From positions 1 to 13,288 of the forward strand of contig JAWQFJ010020685.1 in the NCBI GenBank assembly GCA_034096865.1: a stretch of DNA of 13,288 bases, written 5' to 3'. The position numbers and the translations under genes were made by a program. Shown here piece after piece: positions 8,079-13,288 of the stretch (positions are counted from its first letter, which is position 1; each line of letters starts with the position of its first letter). This DNA is from Theodoxus fluviatilis (Eukaryota; Mollusca; Gastropoda; Cycloneritida; Neritidae). The notes under the pieces were generated by a model, which had not been told where the DNA came from, did not search any database, and saw only the letters and a list, made by a program, of their open reading frames with translations.

Positions 8079-8370
8079 TCCGACCCCGGCAACCACCTCC
8101 TTTTGTTCTTTTTGGATCCTGAAGGGCAAAGTGCTAAACTGGCAATGTTTACCTCCACCCTGGAGTACAACGAGGAAACTGTGAGGGCAGTGAGGGCACC
8201 GGAGATCGAGTATCCCTTGTTTGTGGCCGTGAGCCAGCATAGGGTTGAAATACTCCACAGGGAGGGAGGGGACTTGGTGCTGGTACCTGTGTGCGTGTTG
8301 TGCTGTCTGTCGCCGTGTTTGTCGTCAGAAGCTGCTAAAGGTTTGATCAAATGGTCCTTTAGCAAGGGAA
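8079..8370 (+). CDS. Ig-like domain exon B
   Basis: Bounded by a pyrimidine-rich acceptor (cttctccttagtgtcag; two in-frame acceptors six bases apart, ending at 8072 and 8078) and a consensus donor, GGGAA/GTAAGT, at 8371. It has 97 codons plus one base. The translation is clearly protein-like: LDPEGQSAKL, APEIEYPLFVAVSQHRVEI, GGDLVLVPVCVLCC, then LIKWSFSKG. A GGDL-LV-V-C strand followed by KWSF is the B-strand Cys and C-strand Trp of an immunoglobulin fold. The segment PE...YPLFVAVS recurs in the domain at 9836-10246 (SPE...YPLVVCAVS), which supports the frame and suggests tandem related domains. The protein family is not identified; a secreted or cell-surface Ig-superfamily protein is the reasonable inference. 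Confidence 0.55.
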
Positions 8371-8672
8371 GTAAGTTTTAAAGCGGTTTGAGACCCAGGT
8401 GTCGTTGATAAGTCGCTCTATGAATTTGAAGCCTTTATTTGTGCAAAGGTACGGTAGTCTCCAACAACATGATTCCCAACAAACGAAAGACAGTTGGTAA
8501 TTGTGGCACGTTTGTCATCTTTAATACTTACCTAACTTCTTCCGATGGATATTAAGTTTACATTTTGACAGACCACAAAACGCAACTCTGGAGGGAAGTT
8601 GATTCACTTTGTCCACACCTCATCCGCTTTCTTTTCTAAGGACATTGATCCTCTCTCCTTATCTCTACACAG
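8371..8672 (+). other. Likely intron between Ig-like exons
   Basis: AT-rich, without long open frames. It begins with GTAAGT and ends with the pyrimidine-rich acceptor ctctccttatctctacacag (to 8672). Nothing else is seen in it. Confidence 0.4.
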
Positions 8673-8713
8673 TCTATGTTGATAATATGTCACCTGCATG
8701 GGAAAAGCCAGCT
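8673..8713 (+). CDS. Possible small exon linking Ig-like segments
   Basis: A 41-nt segment between a strong acceptor (TATCTCTACACAG) and a moderate donor (CCAGCT/GTAAAT). Exon B leaves one base over; this piece supplies two and then 13 full codons (YVDNMSPAWEKPA), ending in phase 0. The segment at 8846 also starts in phase 0, so the three join without a stop. Phase agreement and splice-like edges are the only support, and a 41-nt exon can arise by chance. Confidence 0.3.
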
Positions 8714-8845
8714 GTAAATAGGAAATGGTGATTTCCGGTCAATTAAAAAATCAGCATAATTTAAATCAAAATGTCATAACACGCAAGAACTGAAATCCAG
8801 ATATCTTAAATGCTGATTGTTTGTTTGAGATGCATTATCTCACAG

Positions 8846-9062
8846 TACATGGTCATGTTGACCGATGTTGCCTCGTTTCTAAAAAAAAAGGTACTCAACG
8901 AATTACGCCGGGTTTACCCTTGCAGTGGCACATATCATTTTTATCTCAGGGTCACAAACCAGGACAACATTAGCAGATCAAAACGAAGAAAATTTGGAGA
9001 AACGGAGCTATTCTTACCCCCAAATCAAGGGGGTGAACAAGAAAGTGTGGATATGTGTATGG
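8846..9062 (+). CDS. Exon-like segment C, end of an Ig-like domain
   Basis: It follows a CTCACAG acceptor at 8839-8845 and ends at a good donor, ATGG/GTACGT (9063). The frame reads LNELRRVYPCSGTYHFYLRV, which matches the E-F-G strand signature of Ig domains (L.I..V.P.DSGTY.F.V), although the usual Asp is Cys here and no Cys follows the Tyr. With exon B and the 8673 exon, the W-to-Y distance is about 50 residues, normal for a V-like Ig domain. A basic stretch, SRSKRRKF, follows. Its end phase (one extra base) does not match the next segment at 9181, so either the donor or the exon order here is wrong, or the gene is damaged. Confidence 0.4.
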
Positions 9063-9180
9063 GTACGTGCGCGCGCCCAAGTGTTTTTCTGTATTTGTTC
9101 ACATGTTCTGAATGGTATCTCGGGTATTTCTATCCTGGTTCCAGCATCATTACTCACTTCTTCTTCTTCTTGCTTCTCAG

Positions 9181-9444
9181 CTGACGATTAAAGGACGATG
9201 CAAGCTGTGGGCACCAGGAACGGAGTCGGGTCTCCCCTCCTCTGTCCTTGTCTCCAGCGTGAATGTGGGACTCGGAGTGCAGGAGACAGCAGACCTAAAT
9301 AGTGACGGATGCGTCCTCAAAAACAGTCTTATCTTCCTGAGAAGAACGTTACGTGTGCCCAGATTGTGTAATCGTCGACAGCATTACGTGTTTTCGTTAT
9401 TGGGTGTATCTTCAATCACTCTGCCATCACCATTAAAGGCTTGA
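9181..9444 (+). CDS. Exon-like segment D
   Basis: It starts after a very strong acceptor (an uninterrupted TTCTTCTTCTTGCTTCTCAG at 9161-9180). Only one frame is open from there: LTIKGRCKLWAPGTESG, then SSVLVSSVNVGLGVQE, TADLNSDG, and on to a TGA at 9442-9444. The first 40 or so residues look protein-like; beyond DGCVL the composition is less convincing, and the real exon probably ends earlier at a donor I cannot choose. It lies on the same strand as, and between, the Ig-like segments, so it probably belongs to the same gene. Function unknown. Confidence 0.35.
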   Translation: MTIKGRCKLWAPGTESGLPSSVLVSSVNVGLGVQETADLNSDGCVLKNSLIFLRRTLRVPRLCNRRQHYVFSLLGVSSITLPSPLKA

Positions 9445-9835
9445 AAAATTTCCCTACAAGGTTGATGTGACTTCTAGATCGCGCCATAGTTTTTCTGTTA
9501 CGTGTGAATAGAAAAAGAGATGATTCGAGAGTTCGATCGACGTCTCGGAGAATGAGTGGCTCAGAGTTCCGTTTACTTGAGCGAGCAACAGAGCTAAAAT
9601 ATTTTCCTAGCTTTTAGGGTCAGCTTCTTTCCACAAGCCTGTACACACACCAAGGTTACACACAATTACTGTGATTTTTTACGACCCTTTGCAATGGAGT
9701 GAATGCCTCATGTGAAATTGATTTACAATCCAATAGAGTCTTAATAAGAAAAGAGCAAAAATGTTCTAATTTAACAGAGAAGGTTCACCTGTTCTGCTTT
9801 TGTTTCCTTTGTTTTATCTTTTTCTTCATCTGCAG
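9445..9835 (+). other. Spacer or intron before domain E
   Basis: AT-rich with no convincing open frame. It ends in a long pyrimidine tract and TCATCTGCAG (to 9835), a strong acceptor for the next segment. Nothing else is seen in it. Confidence 0.45.
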
Positions 9836-10246
9836 GTTTCTCCTCGTCTCTCCTTTCCACACGCCCTCTCCAACAGCAGCCCTGAAGCAGTCGCACTTAA
9901 GGTAAAGGTACAGGTGTTCTCTTTTATATTGCGACTTTTCCATCCATTGATGGATGCTCAAACCGCACGCATTTACCCCCTGGTCGTGTGCGCGGTGTCC
10001 CCAGCTGTCTATCTCTACGCCGGTGAGAATCAAAGCTTTTCTGAAGACATCCTTGTAGCGCAGTCGGGGGCAGCCATCTGGTTTGGATGCTGTAGCCAGA
10101 CAGCCATATACACGTGGGATTTCACTTCGGGTGCGGTCGTCCTCATGGCCAAGCCATATCTAGTGTCTCGCGCACAGCCGGAGACGCATGTACTGGGAGT
10201 TGGCTCTCTCCAAGACCGTGGTATCACATATGAATGTTATGGATGA
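9836..10246 (+). CDS. Ig-like domain exon E
   Basis: It starts directly after the acceptor TTTTTCTTCATCTGCAG in phase 0 and runs open for 136 codons to TGA at 10244-10246. It reads SNSSPEAVALKV, ARIYPLVVCAVSPAVYLYAG, SGAAIWFGCCSQTAIYTWDF and finally GSLQDRGITYECYG. This has the three hallmarks of an Ig domain: a B-strand Cys in FGCC, a Trp ten residues on in YTWDF, and the D-x-G-x-x-Y-x-C box near the end. SPE...YPLVVCAVS parallels PE...YPLFVAVS of exon B at nearly the same spacing. The stop follows the last Cys by only two codons, with no good donor nearby, so no transmembrane or C-terminal part is visible: a short secreted form, a wrong 3' boundary or a pseudogene are all possible. A GT after LK (9902) could be a donor, but reading through preserves the domain. 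Confidence 0.57.
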   Translation, partial: VSPRLSFPHALSNSSPEAVALKVKVQVFSFILRLFHPLMDAQTARIYPLVVCAVSPAVYLYAGENQSFSEDILVAQSGAAIWFGCCSQTAIYTWDFTSGAVVLMAKPYLVSRAQPETHVLGVGSLQDRGITYECYG

Positions 10247-10613
10247 TAATGTACATGGATAATACATACGTGTCTCGGCAAACCGATCAAAGAGTGCCCG
10301 CCATTAGATGCGTGGTGAAGAAACCGAAATATTCTCCAAAAGAAGATAGCACAATGAGACTGCGTAATCGATCATTTTCTTCAGCAGGAAATCCCAAAAG
10401 CTTATTCAACATTAAAGAAAAATCCCGGTGACCTCCAGACCGTTATCAAGGCATGAGAAGACATTGTGTCTGGTGTCCCTGTCAAACAGATGTCGGGTTC
10501 CTGCCCTATATCTTGTTTGCGATTACATGACGAGTACTTCGACGTGCAAAACACATAAAGATACTGTGAAATCGAGCATATGCCGAGCCTAGATAGCGGA
10601 GGGGAGGAGAGAC
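10247..10613 (+). other. Spacer before the purine minisatellite
   Basis: No gene recognised. A good-looking acceptor, ATTTTCTTCAGCAG (about 10374-10388), is followed by a short open stretch to TGA near 10432. It could be a terminal exon of the Ig-like gene, but it is too short and featureless to call. An ATTAAA poly(A)-like hexamer lies in it (about 10412). Confidence 0.35.
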
Positions 10614-13084
10614 GAGAGAAAGGGGAAGGAGGAGGTTGGAGAGGGAAGGAGGAGGTTGGGGAGGGAAGGAGGAGGTTGGGGAGGGAAGGAGGAAGGTTGG
10701 AGAGGAAAGGAGGAGGTTGGGGAGGGAAGGAGGAAGTTGGAGAGGAAAGGAGGAGGTTGGGGAGGGAAGGAGGAAGTTGGAGAGGAAAGGAGGAGGTTGG
10801 GGAGGGAAGGAGGAAGTTGGGGAGGAAAGGAGGAGGTTGGGGAGGAAAGGAGGAGGTTGGGGAGGGAAGGAGGAAGTTGGAGAGGAAAGGAGGAGGTTGG
10901 GGAGGGAAGGAGGAGGTTTGGGAGGGAAGGAGGAAGTTGGAGAGGGAAGGAGGAGGTTGGGGAGGGAAGGAGGAGGTTGGGGAGGGAAGGAGGAGGTTGG
11001 GGAGGAAAGGAGGAGGTTGGGGAGGGAAGGAGGAAGTTGGAGAGGAAAGGAGGAGGTTGGGGAGGGAAGGAGGAGGTTTGGGAGGGAAGGAGGAAGTTGG
11101 AGAGGGAAGGAGGAGGTTGGGGAGGGAAGGAGGAAGTTGGAGAGGAAAGGAGGAGGTTGGGGAGGGAAGGAGGAAGTTGGAGAGGAAAGGAGGAGGTTGG
11201 GGAGGGAAGGAGGAAGTTGGGGAGGAAAGGAGGAGGTTGGGGAGGAAAGGAGGAGGTTGGGGAGGGAAGGAGGAAGTTGGAGAGGAAAGGAGGAGGTTGG
11301 GGAGGGAAGGAGGAGGTTTGGGAGGGAAGGAGGAAGTTGGAGAGGGAAGGAGGAGGTTGGGGAGGGAAGGAGGAGGTTGGGGAGGGAAGGAGGAGGTTGG
11401 GGAGGAAAGGAGGAGGTTGGGGAGGGAAGGAGGAGGTTGGAGAGGGAAGGAGGAGGTTGGGGAGGGAAGGAGGAGGTTGGGGAGGGAAGGAGGAGGTTGG
11501 AGAGGGAAGGAGGAGGTTGGAGAGGGAAGGAGGAGGTTGGAGAGGGAAGGAGGAGGTTGGAGAGGGAAGGAGGAAGTTGGAGAGGAAAGGAGGAGGTTGG
11601 GGAGGGAAGGAGGAAGTTGGAGAGGAAAGGAGGAGGTTGGGGAGGGAAGGAGGAAGTTGGGGAGGGAAGGAGAAGGTTGGGGAGGGAAGGAGGAGGTTGG
11701 AGAGGAAAGGAGGAGGTTGGGGAGGGAAGGAGGAGGTTGGAGAGGGAAGGAGGAGGTTGGGGAGGAAAGGAGGAGGTTGGGGAGGGAAGGAGGAGGTTGG
11801 GGAGGGAAGGAGGAGGTTGGGGAGGGAAGGAGGAGGTTGGGGAGGAAAGGAGGAGGTTGGGGAGGGAAGGAGGAGGTTGGAGAGGAAAGGAGGAAGTTGG
11901 GGAGGGAAGGAGAAGGTTGGGGAGGGAAGGAAGAGGTTTGGGAGGGAAGAAGGATGTTGGGGAGAGAAGGAGGAGTTTGGGGAGGGAAAGAGGAGATTGG
12001 GGAGGGAAGGAGGAAGTTGGGGAGGGAAGGAGGAGGTTGGGGAGGGAAGGAAGAGGTTTGGGAGGAAAGAAGGATGTTGGGGAGAGAAGGAGGAGATTGG
12101 GGAGGGAAGGAGGAGATTGGGAAGGGAAAGAGGAGGTTGGGGAGGGAAGGAGGAGGTTGGGGAGGGAAGGAGGAGGTTGGGGAGGGAAGGAGGAGGTTGG
12201 GGAGGGAAAGAGGAGATTGGGGAGGGAAGGAGGAGGTTGGGGAGGGAAGGAGGAGGTTGGGAAGGGAAGGAGGAGGTTGGGGAGGGAAGGAGGAGGTTGG
12301 GGAGGGAAGGAGGAGGTTGGGGAGGGAAGGAGGAGGTTGGGGAGGGAAGGAGGAAGTTGGGGAGGGAAGGGGAAGGTTGGGGAGAGAAGGAGGAGGTTGG
12401 GGAGGGAAGGAGGAAGTTGGGGAGGGAAGGAGAAGGTTGGGGAGGGAAAGAGGAGATTGGGGAGGGAAGGAGGAGGTTGGGAAGGGAAAGAGGAGGTTGG
12501 GGAGGGAAGGAGGAAGTTGGGGAGGGAAAGAGAAGGTTGGGGAGGGAAGGAGGAAGTTGGGGAGGGAAGGAGAAGGTTGGGGAGGGAAAGAGGAGATTGG
12601 GGAGGGAAGGAGGAGGTTGGGAAGGGAAAGAGGAGGTTGGGGAGGGAAGGAGGAAGTTGGAGAGGGAAAGAGGAGGTTGGGGAGGGAAAGAGGAGATTGG
12701 GGAGGGAAGGAGGAGGTTGGGGAGGGAAGGAGGAGGTTGGGTAGGGAAGGAAGAGGTTTGGGAGGGAAGAAGGATGTTGGGGAGAGAAGGAGGAGATTGG
12801 GGAGGGAAGGAGGAGATTGGGAAGGGAAAGAGGAGGTTGGGGAGGGAAGGAGGAGGTTGGGGAGGGAAGGAAGAGGTTTGGGAGGGAAGAAGGATGTTGG
12901 GGAGAGAAGGAGGAGATTGGGGAGGGAAGGAGGAGATTGGGAAGGGAAAGAGGAGGTTGGGGAGGGAAGGAGGAGGTTGGGGAGGGAAGGAGGAGGTTGG
13001 GGAGGGAAGGAGGAGGTTTGGGAGGGAAGAAGGATGTTGGGGAGAGAAGGAGGAGATTGGGGAGGGAAGGAGGAGATTGGGAAG
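10614..13084. repeat. Purine-rich minisatellite, 20-bp unit, about 123 copies
   Basis: Tandem units with consensus GGAGGGAAGGAGGAGGTTGG. The TT landmark occurs at 10636, 10656, 10676, 10697 and then every 20 bp to 13077, so after one 21-bp unit there are 119 successive 20-bp steps with no insertion or deletion. Variation is by substitution only (AGAGGAAAGG, GGAAGTTGG, GGTTTGG, GGAGATTGG, GAAGGATGTTGG types). The plus strand has no C from 10614 to 13088. All three plus frames are open for up to 842 codons of Gly/Glu/Arg-rich translation because no unit contains a stop; this reflects composition and is not evidence for a protein. Confidence 0.97.
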
Positions 13085-13288
13085 GTGTCGCGTGAAATAC
13101 TTATCTAAAAACTTTAGAAGTTACGAGTCCCTTCCCAGAGGGCGATGTAATCGCCTCGAGGAGAGGTAACCCTGATAAGTAAAAGAGTTTACAACTAAAC
13201 TAGCCTCCACTCCTTGGGGGGACACCACAAACAACAAGAAAACAACCCAAGCTCAAATAAACACAGGCCAGTGAATCAGTTTGCAAAA
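13085..13288. other. Unique right flank
   Basis: It leaves the repeat abruptly at GAAGG/TGTCGCG. A small perfect inverted repeat, GGCGAT-GTA-ATCGCC, lies at 13141-13155, and an AATAAA hexamer at 13256-13261. No open frame of note. It is too short to interpret further. Confidence 0.5.

Noticed and set aside
8121..8131. GAAGGGCAAAG resembling the shared transposon hairpin end
   Set aside because: Only 11 bases match, the hairpin arm GCCC is absent, and it lies inside a protein-like exon. Probably coincidence.
7739..8365. Minus-strand open frames opposite the Ig-like exons
   Set aside because: The plus-strand reading of 8079-8370 has splice consensus at both ends and an Ig pattern; the minus frames lack both. 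In 7789-8072 neither strand could be preferred.
622..13084. CRISPR-like arrays
   Set aside because: The repeats are head-to-tail without unique spacers, in a eukaryotic context, with no cas-type genes.
13141..13155. GGCGAT-GTA-ATCGCC hairpin as a terminator or RNA element
   Set aside because: A single 6-bp stem without a T tract or other context; intrinsic terminators are not expected in animal DNA.
10580..13169. Gly/Glu/Arg-rich open frames of up to 842 codons in the purine minisatellite
   Set aside because: A strand without C and with T only as TT or in GTTGG/GATTGG/GATGTT contexts cannot form TAA, TAG or TGA. All three plus frames are open for this reason alone.

Overview
The window is animal genomic DNA. 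It has split genes with recognisable splice sites, long minisatellites, short interspersed elements and no bacterial-type gene organisation. Three things suggest a mollusc, probably a gastropod: a secreted carbohydrate-binding exon like those that open invertebrate GH10 xylanases, a THAP-domain remnant, and elements rich in GGTCA motifs with GGACGCCC tandem repeats. The species assignment is inference, not read directly.

Layout. (1) 1-621: AT-rich flank, then a broken THAP zinc-finger sequence (364-619). (2) 622-4393: a 3.77 kb GT-rich minisatellite with 90 copies of its ATTGGGAC core, mostly in 40-bp units, starting two bases after the THAP stop codon. (3) 4394-4996: no gene seen. (4) 4997-5371: a short element with a 20-bp hairpin-bearing end on the left and an (AAT)n tract on the right. 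(5) 5372-6216 and 6639-7497: two direct copies of an ~0.85 kb non-autonomous element packed with AGGTCA direct repeats. (6) Between them, on the minus strand, a good first coding exon (6222-6397) with signal peptide and the start of a CBM_4_9-like module. (7) 7525-10246, plus strand: exon-like segments of an unrecognised protein in which at least two, perhaps three, immunoglobulin-like domains can be made out. (8) About 10614-13084: a purine-rich 20-bp minisatellite of about 123 units with no cytosine on the plus strand. (9) 13085-13288: unique flank.

Very long open frames cross both minisatellites on one or both strands. They follow from repeat units that lack stop codons and are not proposed as genes. 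The supportable genes are fragments: one secreted CBM exon on the minus strand, one Ig-like gene on the plus strand, and one decayed THAP copy. They do not form a common pathway. I found no convincing new multi-gene system. The points most worth checking are the transposon insertion five bases inside a splice donor, the nuclear-receptor motif arrays carried by that element, the hairpin end shared between two different elements, and the internal architecture of the two giant minisatellites.
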